From assembly GCF_009765835.1 (NCBI RefSeq), contig NZ_LMUS01000006.1, positions 1,818,438-1,882,437 on the forward strand: DNA of 64,000 bases. The letters run 5' to 3'. Positions within the stretch are counted from its first letter, which is position 1. Every line of letters starts with the position of its first letter. The notes below the pieces were generated by a model. The model saw only the letters and a list, made by a program, of their open reading frames with translations. It did not search any database and was not told the DNA's origin. The DNA is from Granulicella sp. L56. Lineage in GTDB: Bacteria > Acidobacteriota > Terriglobia > Terriglobales > Acidobacteriaceae. The position numbers and the translations under genes are program-made. This document shows, piece after piece, positions 8,526-19,340 of this stretch.

Positions 8526-11072
8526 TTAGAAGGCGCTGACGCCAGCTTCGATGACCAGTTGATCGACGCAGATGTTCATGGCTTCGCCCAGCTTCTTGAA
8601 ACCTTCTTTCCACTCCTCCGTCCAGTAGTTCTTGTCACTGCGGCGGAGCAGGTCGTTCCAGATGTTCTGGGCCTGCCAGAAGTTCACGTCGAACGGGATG
8701 TCGCGCAGGGAGTTCGCAATGGTGACGGCGCTGTGGATAGCACCCTCGGCGGAGAGGTCTCCTGCTGCTTCGGCTTCGAGGCGAATCATGGCCCGCTTCA
8801 TGCGCTGGCCGGCGGTAAAGCCCAACAGGTGAATATCGAGCTCGATCTGATCGGTGTTGGCACGGGTGAGAAGGCGCTCGATCTCGACCGGGTCGAAGGG
8901 ATCGGCCTCGATGGCGCGGCGCAGGCTGGCGTTGATGGCGAAGCTGGAGGCGAGGGCGAGGGCGGGAGGAGCGGCGATGCCGGATTCGATGAGGAAGTGC
9001 AACAGCGAGGCGTGGTCCTCGTAGATCTTGCGGAGGGAGTCCTCCATCTCGGAGAGAGTGCGATTGAGGATGGTGTTGAGGATGCGGTGCTGCTCGTCGG
9101 CAAAGAGCGAGGTGAGCGAGTAGGACATGTTGCCGAAGAAGCGGTCAATGAGGCGGATGACTTCGGGGAGGTTAGCGCGGCGCATGGCGTTGCCGATCTC
9201 GGCGGAGAACGTCGTGAAGGCTTCGAGTTGCTCCGGCTCCTCGGGGACGTAGGGCTTGATGGCGGCCGAGAGGTTCTGGTCGCCGAGATGGAGGACGGCG
9301 AAGCAGATGTCCTCGTTCTCCTCGGTGACGCGGGAGCGGACACGAGCGCGGCCCAGGGCGACGCGGCCGCGACCGGAGTTGAAGATCTCGTGGCTGTCGC
9401 GATGGACGTCGAAGCAGAACAATTCGCCGTCTTCGGGATAGGAGCGGAAGATGGAGCTGATGGCGTAGTGCGCGCCGACCTCTTCGAGACCGATGCGCAT
9501 GTTGGTGACGTAGCGGCGGTAGACCTCGGCACCATTCTCCATCTCCGGAATGTTGCTCTTCGCTCGCTCAAGGATGTTGAGGAACTCCGTTTCGAGTGCA
9601 ACGCCGGGTGCGCCGAATAGCTTGGCGGCGAGCTGGAGGACGCGGCCCGCGTAGGCGATGATCTGCACGGTCTCGATGCCGGAGATCTCGTCGAAGAACC
9701 AGCCGCAACTGGTGTACATGAGCTGGGTGTGGCGCTGCAATTCGAGCAGTTCGAGTGCGGCGATGCGTTCCGCTTCGCTGAGTTCGTGGGTCTGATGCTC
9801 GGCAAAGAAGTTGGCCGTGGAGGCGCGGGAGCGGTTGTTGATGAGTTGGATGTAGCCATCGCGGGCGGCCCAGAGATCTTTGAGCAGTGGCCGCGCAAAC
9901 TCTTCGGAGAGCGGAGCGGTGGCGTCGCGCAAATGATCGAGCGCCTCGCGCAACGGCGCGCGCCACTCCTGGTTCCAGCCGGGCTTGCCGCCATTGCATC
10001 CGCAGTTGGAGCGCCAGCGCTCGATGCCGTGAGGACAGCTCCAGGAGGTGTCTTCTTCGACCTCGGCCTCCCATTGCGGCGGAAATTTTTCGAGAAACTC
10101 GCCGTAGTTGGTCAGGCGGGCTTGCTTTTCGTCCTCGATCCAGTGCATGGCGTAGGAGAGCGCCATCTCGCCGTGCCTGTGGTGATGGCCGTAGCTTTCG
10201 CCATCGGTGGCGACGTGCGAGAGCTGGGCCGGTTCGCTGCCGCCGGATGTAGGCCGGAACTCTTCGACCAGCCTCCGCCCGAAGGCTTCGCCACTGTTGA
10301 GCACACCTTCGAAGGCGATGGCGCGGGAGTTGGGGCCATCGTAAAAGAAGACGGCGATGCTGCGGCCCTCGTTAAGTGGGACGGTGTAGGGATGACGGGG
10401 ATCGACGGTGGTGTCGGGCGTTCCCAGCCAGCCGTCGTTATTGGCCGCATCGGCTTTGCGGCGGACGCGGGCGCACTGGTGCGGTGCGAGGACGGTGAAC
10501 TGGATGCCCTCCTGCGCCATGAGGTCGAGCACATTGCGGTTGACGGCGGTCTCGGCGAGCCACATGCCCTCGGGCCTGCGGCCAAAGCGCTGCTCGAAGT
10601 CGGCGATGCCCCAGCGGATCTGCGTGAGCGCGTCGCGCTGGTTCGCCAGTGGCATGATGATGTGGTTGTAGACCTGCGCGATGGCGGAGCCGTGGCCGCC
10701 GTAGCGCTCCGCACTGGCCTTGTCGGCGTCGAGAATCATGCGATAGGTGCGGGGCGCGCTGTCCTGGAGCCAGCTCAACAGGGTGGGGCCGAAGTTGAAG
10801 CTCATCCGCGCGTAGTTGTTCATGATGCGGATGATCTCGTCCTGCTTGTTGGTGATGCGCGAGGCACCGTTGGGCGCGTAGCACTCGGAGGTGATGCGGT
10901 CGTTCCAGTCGTGATACGGAGCGGCGGAGTCCTGCACCTCGATGCTTTCGAGCCAGGGGTTTTCGCGCGGCGGCTGGTAGAAGTGTCCGTGAACACAGAC
11001 AAAACGAGTGTCCCCATCGATAGCGGGTGGTCGGGGAGAGGCGCTCTTAATGAAGGTTCTGGACTTTGCCAT
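8526..11072 (-). CDS. Glycoside hydrolase family 57 protein with DUF3536
   Basis: The product has 848 residues and no signal peptide, so it is probably cytosolic. The N-terminal half is a GH57 (beta/alpha)7 barrel. It begins with CVHGHFYQPPRENPW (residues 26-40) and carries EGMWLAETAVN, with Glu about 174 in the position of the GH57 nucleophile. SHVATDGESYGHHHRHGEM later in the barrel contains an Asp suited to be the acid. The C-terminal half is helical DUF3536. GH57 enzymes act on alpha-glucans (amylase, branching, 4-alpha-glucanotransferase). The DUF3536 subfamily is not well characterised, so a glycogen-related role is only inferred. Confidence 0.85.
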   Translation of the reverse strand: MAKSRTFIKSASPRPPAIDGDTRFVCVHGHFYQPPRENPWLESIEVQDSAAPYHDWNDRITSECYAPNGASRITNKQDEIIRIMNNYARMSFNFGPTLLSWLQDSAPRTYRMILDADKASAERYGGHGSAIAQVYNHIIMPLANQRDALTQIRWGIADFEQRFGRRPEGMWLAETAVNRNVLDLMAQEGIQFTVLAPHQCARVRRKADAANNDGWLGTPDTTVDPRHPYTVPLNEGRSIAVFFYDGPNSRAIAFEGVLNSGEAFGRRLVEEFRPTSGGSEPAQLSHVATDGESYGHHHRHGEMALSYAMHWIEDEKQARLTNYGEFLEKFPPQWEAEVEEDTSWSCPHGIERWRSNCGCNGGKPGWNQEWRAPLREALDHLRDATAPLSEEFARPLLKDLWAARDGYIQLINNRSRASTANFFAEHQTHELSEAERIAALELLELQRHTQLMYTSCGWFFDEISGIETVQIIAYAGRVLQLAAKLFGAPGVALETEFLNILERAKSNIPEMENGAEVYRRYVTNMRIGLEEVGAHYAISSIFRSYPEDGELFCFDVHRDSHEIFNSGRGRVALGRARVRSRVTEENEDICFAVLHLGDQNLSAAIKPYVPEEPEQLEAFTTFSAEIGNAMRRANLPEVIRLIDRFFGNMSYSLTSLFADEQHRILNTILNRTLSEMEDSLRKIYEDHASLLHFLIESGIAAPPALALASSFAINASLRRAIEADPFDPVEIERLLTRANTDQIELDIHLLGFTAGQRMKRAMIRLEAEAAGDLSAEGAIHSAVTIANSLRDIPFDVNFWQAQNIWNDLLRRSDKNYWTEEWKEGFKKLGEAMNICVDQLVIEAGVSAF

Positions 11073-11179
11073 GATGATTGGATGTCAATCAGGGAGAACG
11101 GTAACGTGGAAATCGCGAAATGCCATGCAAGTTAGTATTCGTGCAACTTGCTGTTGCTGTTATTGATGCTGGATAGGAT

Positions 11180-11890
11180 TCAGGGAAGCGGCGTGAGTTT
11201 GCCTGCGGCCAGATCGCAGGCGCGCCACAGGTACCAACTGGCCACCGAGGACCAGGGCTTCCATCGCACTCCGCGACGGTGCATGATGTCGGCTTTGGGA
11301 AGATCGGCGGGCGTGACCTTATCGGTGGGTTTGAGTTTGCCGAAGGTGAGGGCAAAGCCTTTGCGTACACCGTAGTCGTCGACGGGCAGCACATCGGGGC
11401 GGCCAAGGCGGAAGATGAGCAGCATCTCGACCGTCCAGCGGCCGATGCCACGCACCTGGGTGAGATGTTCGATGATGGCCTCATCGGACATGCGGCGGAT
11501 ACGGGCGAGCGTGGGCACGGTGCCGTCGATGGTTTTTGCAGCGAGATCGCGCAGGGCGAGGCTCTTGTTGTGAGAGAGTCCGGCGGCGCGCAGTTGCTCG
11601 TTGGGGCAGTCGAGAAGATGTTGGGGGCTGGGATGGCCGAGGCCGCTGACAGGCTCGAAGCTTTCGAGCAGGCGGCGATGAATGGTCGCGGCGGCTTTGC
11701 CGTGCAATTGCTGATAGATGATGCTCTCGACCAGCGCCTCGAAGGGCGATTGCGAGCTGGCGACGCGAAGGGTGAAGGGACCGGCGCGCTCGATCAGGCG
11801 GCCCAGCTTTGGATCGGCGGCGGCAAGCTCCTTGCAGGCTAGAGCGGAGTCGTAGCGGGGAGGGCGCGGATTGTTGAGTGGACGCGGCAT
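11180..11890 (-). CDS. AlkA-like DNA-3-methyladenine glycosylase (HhH-GPD)
   Basis: The product has 236 residues. The helix-hairpin-helix is seen as LTQVRGIGRWTVEMLL (about 142-157), followed by the catalytic aspartate region LPVDDYGVRKG. The upstream helix IIYQQLHGKAAATI is typical of the AlkA/Mag group. The protein lacks the Fe-S cysteines of MutY/Nth and the N-terminal beta domain of E. coli AlkA, giving the short form common in many bacteria. It would excise alkylated purines from DNA to start base-excision repair. It stands alone on the minus strand, with 107 bases to the GH57 start. Confidence 0.85.
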   Translation of the reverse strand: MPRPLNNPRPPRYDSALACKELAAADPKLGRLIERAGPFTLRVASSQSPFEALVESIIYQQLHGKAAATIHRRLLESFEPVSGLGHPSPQHLLDCPNEQLRAAGLSHNKSLALRDLAAKTIDGTVPTLARIRRMSDEAIIEHLTQVRGIGRWTVEMLLIFRLGRPDVLPVDDYGVRKGFALTFGKLKPTDKVTPADLPKADIMHRRGVRWKPWSSVASWYLWRACDLAAGKLTPLP

Positions 11891-12325
11891 AAGTTGACGT
11901 TATCGCAGGTGACGGCAGGATGTCTTTCGATGGCCATTGAAACTCGGACTAATTTGGTTCGCATTTACAAGGACAACACCTTTGCGGCACGGTAGATGTT
12001 GTGGTTCGATTCGCCATTAGAACGTCGATGCACGAGATGTTGTGCAAACGTTTGGCGGTGGCATTTATGTCACATTTCGATAATCGGATTTACATATGAA
12101 AAAATGGCCGGGAGCGGCCTGGAGTGGTTTCTAAGTGTGTTTTCGCGCTGCTATACTCGGGGCGTTAAATAAAAGCTATTTTGTTGGGGCTCAATCCGTC
12201 GCGGACGTCCCAGCCGCCGACTTTGTACAACTATCAGCAAAAGTATTGTCAGCAGCAAAATAAGGAATCGAAGGCATCTTCTCGACCTTAAAGACAAGTA
12301 AAGCAAAGGAAGCAGGAACGCACTC
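11891..12325 (+). promoter_or_regulatory. Leader region of the respiratory operon
   Basis: This 435-base non-coding region separates the divergent glycosylase gene from actA and is AT-richer than its surroundings. It contains a candidate extended -10 promoter (12149-12157) and would leave an untranslated leader of about 165 bases. A small stem GGCC-GGGAGC-GGCC lies near 12106-12119. A 12-codon ATG frame at 12096 (ending 12134) is too weak to call. I found no recognisable riboswitch. Confidence 0.5.
12149..12157 (+). promoter_or_regulatory. Candidate extended -10 promoter for the act-cox operon
   Basis: TGCTATACT matches the extended -10 form TG-N-TATAAT with one deviation. The -35 position 17 bases upstream (around 12129-12134, TTCTAA) is poor, as is common for extended -10 promoters. 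Confidence 0.45.
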
Positions 12326-13249
12326 ATGGCGCAAGTTTTTGACCGCAGTTCGAACGCGCTGGCTCGCTTGAGCCTGGTGTTGACGGGCATCATTGTCATC
12401 GCGCTCGGCGTCACGTTGAACGAGTTGCAGCGCTCGCCGTGGGTGACGCGGCAGGGCCAGCGGCCGGACCAGCCGATCCCGTTCAGCCACAAGCACCACG
12501 TCGAGGGCCTCGGGCTGCAGTGCCAGTACTGCCATACGTCGGTGGAGAAGTCGAGCTATGCCGGAATTCCGCCGACCAAGACCTGCATCAACTGCCACTC
12601 GCAGATCTGGACGGATGCGCAGCTTCTGGAGCCGGTACGGCAGAGCTGGGCAACCGGTGCGTCGATCCAGTGGATTCGTGTGCATGATCTTCCTGACTAC
12701 GTTTATTTCAATCACGAAGTTCATGTGAATAAGGGCATCGGCTGCGCCAGTTGTCATGGACGCGTCGATGAGATGCCTTTGATGTATCAGCAGAACACCT
12801 TGCAGATGGAGTGGTGCCTGAACTGTCATCGCAATCCGGCCAGTAATCTGCGGCCCACCAGCGAGATCTACAACATGGCGTGGGCGGGCCCATCGACGGA
12901 CAAGCCGGTGTGGTGCACCAGCGCCGTGAAGGATGGCCCGACATCGCAGGACGTAAGCTGCACGACGGCTGACCCCAGCAACAACGGCAATCCTGAGCTG
13001 GCGATGATGCAGTTGGAGCCGACGCATCCGGCGGGTCTTTCGAGCCCGCAGACCGGACCGAATATGCAGCCGCACATCGTGCATGGCGGCGAAGGCCAGA
13101 CGGTAGGCAGTCCGCTGCCGCTGCAACTGGCGATGCCGGCGAGCTATCAGAAGTTCACCAGCCAGATGGAGCTGGGCAAATATCTGACCGCTCAGTACCA
13201 CATCCGCGCGCCGGAACAACTCTCGAGCTGCGAGACGTGCCACCGATGA
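12326..13249 (+). CDS. actA: Alternative complex III subunit ActA, pentaheme cytochrome c
   Basis: The product has 307 residues. It has one N-terminal membrane helix (about 13-31), then five heme-binding CxxCH motifs: CQYCH (66-70), CINCH (87-91), CASCH (140-144), CLNCH (164-168) and CETCH (302-306). Five hemes plus a membrane anchor is the hallmark of ActA of the quinol:cytochrome c/oxygen oxidoreductase complex (ACIII). The hemes relay electrons from the quinol site towards ActE or the terminal oxidase. It is the first gene of a twelve-gene operon, and its stop codon overlaps the ATG of actB. Confidence 0.95.
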   Translation: MAQVFDRSSNALARLSLVLTGIIVIALGVTLNELQRSPWVTRQGQRPDQPIPFSHKHHVEGLGLQCQYCHTSVEKSSYAGIPPTKTCINCHSQIWTDAQLLEPVRQSWATGASIQWIRVHDLPDYVYFNHEVHVNKGIGCASCHGRVDEMPLMYQQNTLQMEWCLNCHRNPASNLRPTSEIYNMAWAGPSTDKPVWCTSAVKDGPTSQDVSCTTADPSNNGNPELAMMQLEPTHPAGLSSPQTGPNMQPHIVHGGEGQTVGSPLPLQLAMPASYQKFTSQMELGKYLTAQYHIRAPEQLSSCETCHR

Positions 13250-16200
13250 AGACGACCGGCAACAAAACGACTGGTATCAAAACGGCAGGGATTGGAACAG
13301 AGCAGACGATGGCTGAGACAAAGGCACCTGTACAAGCACAACCTGTAGTAGTCACCCAGATTGCTCCGGCAAAGCTGACGCTGGCCGAGGTCCAGGCCAA
13401 GCTGGACGGCAAGACCGGGCGGCGTTTCTGGAAGAACCTCGACGAGCTGGCCGAGACCCCGGCGTTCCATGAGCTGATGGCGGAGGAGTTTCCCCGTCAG
13501 TCCGGATCGACCGAGTGGGTCGATGCCGTCAGCCGCCGCGGCTTCCTCAAGGTGATGGGCGCGTCGCTGGCGCTGGCCGGAATGGCTGGTTGCACCAAGC
13601 AGCCCGACGAGCCGATCTATCCTTACGTGAAGCAGCCTGAGGATTTGATTCTGGGCAAGCCGATGTACTTTGCCACGGCGCATCCCTTCCCGACGGGCGC
13701 GATCCCGGTGCTGATCAAGTCCGATGCCTTCCGGCCCATCAAGGTGGACGGCAACCCGGAGCACCCGGTCTCGAAGGGCAAATCGGACGCGTTCACGCAG
13801 GCGACGCTGCTCGATCTGTACGATCCTGACCGTTCCCAGCATGTTCTCAATCGCGGACAGAACTCTTCGTTCGGCAGCTTTCAGCAGGCATTTTCCTCTG
13901 CGATCAAAAAGACCAGCGGCGGTCAGGGCGTCTACTTCCTGAGCGAGACGATCACTTCGCCTACGCTGGCCGGGCAGTGGAAGCAGGTGCAGACGGCCTA
14001 TCCTTCCGCAAAATTAGTGCAGTGGGAGCCGGTCAACTCCGACTCATCGCGCGCGGCGTCGAAGGCGGCCTTTGGCAGCTATACCGATGCGCAGTACAAG
14101 CTTGAAAACGCCGACGTGATCCTGTCGCTCGATGCGGACTTCCTTGGCGGCATCGCCCATCCGGGCTTCCTGCCGCTGGCGGCAGCCTACTCGGAGCGAC
14201 ACCGCTACGAGGCGAGCAAGACGATGAACCGGATGTACGTCGTCGAGACCATGCCGACGGTCACCGGCTTTAAGGCCGAGCACAGGCTGGCGCTCAAGCC
14301 CAGCGACATCGCCGCCTTCGCGCAGGGACTGGTCAAGGGCGCGGCTCCTCAGGGACTCGATGCCGACCAGCAGAAGTTCTTCACGGCGCTGCTTGCCGAT
14401 CTGCATCAGAGCGGTGGCAAGTGCGTCGTCATTCCGGGCGAGCAGGCATCCCCGGTAGTTCATGCGGCAGCCTATGCGCTGAATGCCTCGCTCGGAAATG
14501 TGAGCAAGACGGTGGTTTATACCGAGACCGTCAACCCGATTCCTTCTGAGCAGGTGGCAGACCTCAAGGCTCTGGTCGCCGACATCAACGCGGGCAAGGT
14601 GCAGTGGCTGGTGATGCTGGGCGTCAACCCGATCTATGCCGCTCCTGCCGATCTGAACTTCCTCGACGCCTTCAATAAAGTGCCGAACACGGTGCATCTC
14701 GGCAACCATGTGGATGAGACCGGGGCGATCTCGCTGTGGCACATCAACAAGTCGCATTATCTCGAGAGCTGGTCGGATGCGCGGGCGTATGACGGCACCA
14801 TCTCCATCGTCCAGCCGATGATTGCTCCGTTGTATGACGGCAAGTCGGCGCATGACGTCTTCCAGGCGGTGCTCGCCAATCCGCAGCTTTCGGCCTACGA
14901 CGTTGTTGTGGCCAACGCGAAGACCTATATCAAGGGCGATTTCGCGACGAGCTGGCGCAAGGCGCTGCACGATGGCTGGGTTGAAGGCACAGCGTTTACG
15001 CCAAAGACTGGTGCCCCGGCAGGAAATGCCATGGCATTTGTTCCACCGGCTGCGGCGAGCAGTGGCTACGAGATTTCCTTCCGGCCCGATCCGTCGCTCT
15101 ACGACGGACGCTATGCCAACGTTGGCTGGCTGCAGGAGCTTCCCAAGCAGGTGACCAGCCTGAGCTGGGACAATGCGGCGCTGATGAGCATGGCTTCGAT
15201 GGCCAATCTCAACGTCGAAGAGACCGACCTGATCGAGATTGAGCTGAACGGCCGCAAGGTGACCGCGCCGGTGCTGATGGCTCCGGGCCATCCCGATGGC
15301 GCAATCACGATCCACCTCGGCTTTGGACGGCAGGCCGAAGCTGGCCGCGTTGGAGCAGGCGTCGGCTTCGATGCCTACCGGCTGCGTACGGCGGACGCTC
15401 CTTATTACCTGGGCGGCGGAACGGCGAAGAAGGTCGGCAGCGATTACGACCTTTGCGTCACCAAGGTCCACAATGTCGAGCATCGCGGCAGCTTCGCGCA
15501 ACACGACCTCGAAAAGAAGCTCTTCGACACCAGCGGGACGTACTCGCTGGCTGGCCACGAGGCGATGGAGCGCTCCATCATCCGCTACGCCACGGTCGCC
15601 GAGGTCGAGAAGAACCCCAACTTCGCGCATGACGAGATGGGTCGGGACTCGACCGGCACTCTGATCGGCAAAGTCGGCTACTCGCCGCAGGGCGAAAAGC
15701 CGGGCCGGGACGAGACCTTCTTCCCCGATACCTGGAACTACGAGAAGAAAGACCCATCAACGCTGAAGGTGCAGAACGCCTGGGGCATGGCGATCGACCT
15801 CAATAGCTGCATCGGCTGCAATGCCTGCATCGTAAGCTGCTACGCCGAGAACAACATCGCCGTCGTAGGCCGCGAGCAGGTCAAGATTGGCCGCAACATG
15901 CAGTGGCTGCGTATCGATACCTACTTTGAGGGCGACCTGCACGCTCCCAAGGCGCACTTTCAGCCGATGGCCTGCCAGCACTGCGAGAACGCCGGTTGCG
16001 AACAGGTCTGCCCGGTGGGAGCGACGGTGCATACGCCCGAAGGCCTCAACACGATGGTCTACAACCGTTGCGTCGGTACTCGCTACTGCTCGAACAATTG
16101 CGCGTACAAGGTGCGCCGGTTCAACTTCCTGCTCTACTCGGACTATGACACCGAGAGCCTGAAGTTCATGCGCAATCCTGACGTGACCGTGCGTTCGCGC

Positions 16201-16482
16201 GGCGTCATGGAAAAGTGCAGCTACTGCATCCAGCGCATCGAGGCGGCCAAGATCCAGGCCGACATCGAGAACCGCGAGATCGCCGACGGCGACATCGTCA
16301 CGGCCTGCCAGCAGGCATGCCCGACCGATGCCATCGTCTTCGGCAATATCAACGACAAGGCCAGCAAGGTAGCGAAGCGCAAGGCTGAAGAGCGCGATTA
16401 CCAGGTCCTTGCAGACCTCAACTATCGTCCGCGCACAACGTATACCGCTGGCGTCATCAACCCGAATCCGGAGCTTGCATAG
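13246..16482 (+). CDS. actB: Alternative complex III subunit ActB (molybdopterin-oxidoreductase-like domain fused to Fe-S domain)
   Basis: The product has 1,078 residues from the ATG that overlaps the actA stop; GTG at 13237 and ATG at 13309 (MAETKAP) are alternatives. An unusual Tat motif SRRGFLKVMG sits about 96 residues in, as in 'Tat-variant-translocated' ActB proteins. Residues 110-800 resemble a molybdopterin oxidoreductase fold, which in ACIII carries no molybdenum cofactor. The C-terminal part (about 845-1050) has the cysteine groups CIGCNACIVSC, CQHCENAGCEQVCPVG, CVGTRYCSNNCAYKV, CSYC and CQQACP. These would hold three [4Fe-4S] clusters and one [3Fe-4S] cluster. It forms the peripheral periplasmic arm of the complex. 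Confidence 0.95.
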   Translation: MKTTGNKTTGIKTAGIGTEQTMAETKAPVQAQPVVVTQIAPAKLTLAEVQAKLDGKTGRRFWKNLDELAETPAFHELMAEEFPRQSGSTEWVDAVSRRGFLKVMGASLALAGMAGCTKQPDEPIYPYVKQPEDLILGKPMYFATAHPFPTGAIPVLIKSDAFRPIKVDGNPEHPVSKGKSDAFTQATLLDLYDPDRSQHVLNRGQNSSFGSFQQAFSSAIKKTSGGQGVYFLSETITSPTLAGQWKQVQTAYPSAKLVQWEPVNSDSSRAASKAAFGSYTDAQYKLENADVILSLDADFLGGIAHPGFLPLAAAYSERHRYEASKTMNRMYVVETMPTVTGFKAEHRLALKPSDIAAFAQGLVKGAAPQGLDADQQKFFTALLADLHQSGGKCVVIPGEQASPVVHAAAYALNASLGNVSKTVVYTETVNPIPSEQVADLKALVADINAGKVQWLVMLGVNPIYAAPADLNFLDAFNKVPNTVHLGNHVDETGAISLWHINKSHYLESWSDARAYDGTISIVQPMIAPLYDGKSAHDVFQAVLANPQLSAYDVVVANAKTYIKGDFATSWRKALHDGWVEGTAFTPKTGAPAGNAMAFVPPAAASSGYEISFRPDPSLYDGRYANVGWLQELPKQVTSLSWDNAALMSMASMANLNVEETDLIEIELNGRKVTAPVLMAPGHPDGAITIHLGFGRQAEAGRVGAGVGFDAYRLRTADAPYYLGGGTAKKVGSDYDLCVTKVHNVEHRGSFAQHDLEKKLFDTSGTYSLAGHEAMERSIIRYATVAEVEKNPNFAHDEMGRDSTGTLIGKVGYSPQGEKPGRDETFFPDTWNYEKKDPSTLKVQNAWGMAIDLNSCIGCNACIVSCYAENNIAVVGREQVKIGRNMQWLRIDTYFEGDLHAPKAHFQPMACQHCENAGCEQVCPVGATVHTPEGLNTMVYNRCVGTRYCSNNCAYKVRRFNFLLYSDYDTESLKFMRNPDVTVRSRGVMEKCSYCIQRIEAAKIQADIENREIADGDIVTACQQACPTDAIVFGNINDKASKVAKRKAEERDYQVLADLNYRPRTTYTAGVINPNPELA

Positions 16483-16484
16483 GT

Positions 16485-17926
<1,442 letters not shown>

Positions 17927-17927
<1 letters not shown>

Positions 17928-18469
17928 TGCCGCCCAGAGAAGGAATTTACGGTTTACTCGCCGAGTTCAATACACCCAGCGAATTGGTGTATGCGACAGA
18001 GCAGGCGCGCGAGGCCGGTTATCGCCGGATGGAGTGCTACACGCCTTATCCTGTCGAAGAGGCCGCCGTTGCGCTGCACTTCCACAAAACCCGCGTTCCC
18101 CTGGTCTGCCTGCTTGGCGGCATCATGGGCGTGACGACGGCGTTTCTGATGGAGACCTGGATCGCAGTCTGGGCTTATCCGCTCAATATCGCAGGACGGC
18201 CGCTGTTCTCATGGCCAGCCTTCATCATTCCGGCGTATGAGTGGACGATCCTATTCTCGGGTTTGTCGGCCGCGTTCGGCATGATCATGCTGAACGGTAT
18301 GCCTCAGCTCTACCATCCCGTCTTCAACGCGCCCAACTTCCGCAACGGCGCGACGACGGACAAGTTCTTCCTTTGCCTTGAGGCGGTGGACCCGAAGTTC
18401 TCGATCACCGAGACGCGGAGCTTCCTCGAGCAGTTCCCCGCGATCTCCGTGGTGGAGGTGGACCATTAA
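17927..18469 (+). CDS. actD: Alternative complex III subunit ActD (DUF3341)
   Basis: The product has 180 residues. An N-terminal soluble part (YGLLAEFNTPSELVYATEQA, then MECYTPYPVEEA) precedes two transmembrane helices around residues 60-85 and 100-125. This is the DUF3341 arrangement of ActD, a structural subunit on the cytoplasmic side without cofactors. The start is the ATG overlapping the actC stop, behind a clear GGAGGAG Shine-Dalgarno. The last codons of actD contain the ribosome-binding site of actE. Confidence 0.93.
18454..18460 (+). promoter_or_regulatory. Strong Shine-Dalgarno for actE inside the end of actD
   Basis: GGAGGTG lies four to six bases upstream of ATT at 18465. Its quality and spacing identify that ATT as the start of actE, because no ATG, GTG or TTG is available in frame between it and the signal peptide. 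Confidence 0.7.
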
Positions 18470-19307
18470 TACGAGAATCACACTTCCAGGGATTAATACC
18501 CGAATCCCAAGCTTCCGAACAGCGGCTCCCCGGCTGGCCCTCGCCGCCGCATCCACGCTGTTGCTGTTTGCTGGCATCGGCTGCCGCCAGGACATGCACG
18601 ACGAGCCGAAGTTCTTCCCTCAGCGAGGTACCGACTTCTACGCTGATGGCCGCTCCGCACGTCCTCAGGTAGAAAATACCGTGGCCCGCAACCAGCTCCA
18701 CGCCGATACTTACTTCTATACAGGCTTCGTCAACGGCAAGGAGGGCGAGGGCCTGCCCTTTCCCGTCACCATGAAGGTGCTTGAGCGCGGACAGGAGCGC
18801 TACAACGTCTATTGCACGCCGTGTCACTCACGCGTGGGCAATGGCCGGGGCATGATCGTCGACCGGGGCTATGCGCACGCTGGTGATTACCACACGGCAC
18901 GGCTCGAGACCGCGCCGCTGGGCCACTTTTTCAACGTCATCACGAACGGCTATGGAGCCATGCCGGACTATGCCGCGCAGATTGCGCCGGTCGATCGCTG
19001 GGCCATTGTGGCCTATATCAAGGCGCTGCAGTTGAGCCAGAAGGCGACCCAGGCCGATGTTCCCGCCGGTTCCCAGGTGCAGCCGCTCTCAAGCGTCGCC
19101 GAGAGCGAGGGACTGCCCGCGAACTTTGCCCAGCAGTGGACGCTGCCGCCGACCGCCGTCAACGGCACGCCTGACGACCAGCCCTTCGTTCTTCCTACGA
19201 CACCGCCCAACGCAGCCTCCGGATCGGGAGCGCCTGTTGCCTCCCGCTCCGCCACAGTCAAGACTCCGGCCGCCGCGCCTGCCGGAAAAACCGCAGCAAA
19301 GCAGTAA
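18465..19307 (+). CDS. actE: Alternative complex III subunit ActE (monoheme cytochrome c lipoprotein), apparent ATT start
   Basis: The product has about 280 residues. A hydrophobic segment (LALAAASTLLLFAGIGC) ends in a cysteine that suits a lipoprotein. One heme motif, CTPCH, follows in the middle with a Met-containing C-terminal half, giving the mono-heme ActE pattern. The Pro/Ala-rich tail after about residue 215 looks disordered. The start is unusual: the frame's only upstream ATG (18378) would overlap actD by 92 bases and add an unnatural Arg/Ser-rich leader. ATT at 18465 overlaps the actD stop (ATTAA) and has a perfect GGAGGTG in front. A second in-frame ATT (18492) and a CTG (18534) are weaker choices. 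ActE probably delivers electrons to the caa3 oxidase. Confidence 0.88.
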   Translation: MNTRITLPGINTRIPSFRTAAPRLALAAASTLLLFAGIGCRQDMHDEPKFFPQRGTDFYADGRSARPQVENTVARNQLHADTYFYTGFVNGKEGEGLPFPVTMKVLERGQERYNVYCTPCHSRVGNGRGMIVDRGYAHAGDYHTARLETAPLGHFFNVITNGYGAMPDYAAQIAPVDRWAIVAYIKALQLSQKATQADVPAGSQVQPLSSVAESEGLPANFAQQWTLPPTAVNGTPDDQPFVLPTTPPNAASGSGAPVASRSATVKTPAAAPAGKTAAKQ

Positions 19308-19340
19308 TCTCGGAAGCTTCCGAACGAAGGCTTGAAACGC

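Noticed and set aside
9729..11135. Plus-strand open frame of 468 residues opposite the GH57 gene
   Set aside because: No domain signals; the GH57 motifs on the minus strand are decisive.
12096..12134. 12-codon leader peptide in the act operon leader
   Set aside because: It lies upstream of the best promoter candidate and has no Shine-Dalgarno or attenuator-like codon run.
14044..15630. Minus-strand open frame of 528 residues inside actB
   Set aside because: It lies entirely within a well-supported gene. High-GC codon bias keeps the opposite frame open, and the product is Arg/His-rich without motifs.
18378..18464. ATG 18378 as the start of actE
   Set aside because: It would overlap actD by 92 bases and place an Arg/Ser-rich stretch before the signal peptide; the ATT with GGAGGTG is better supported.
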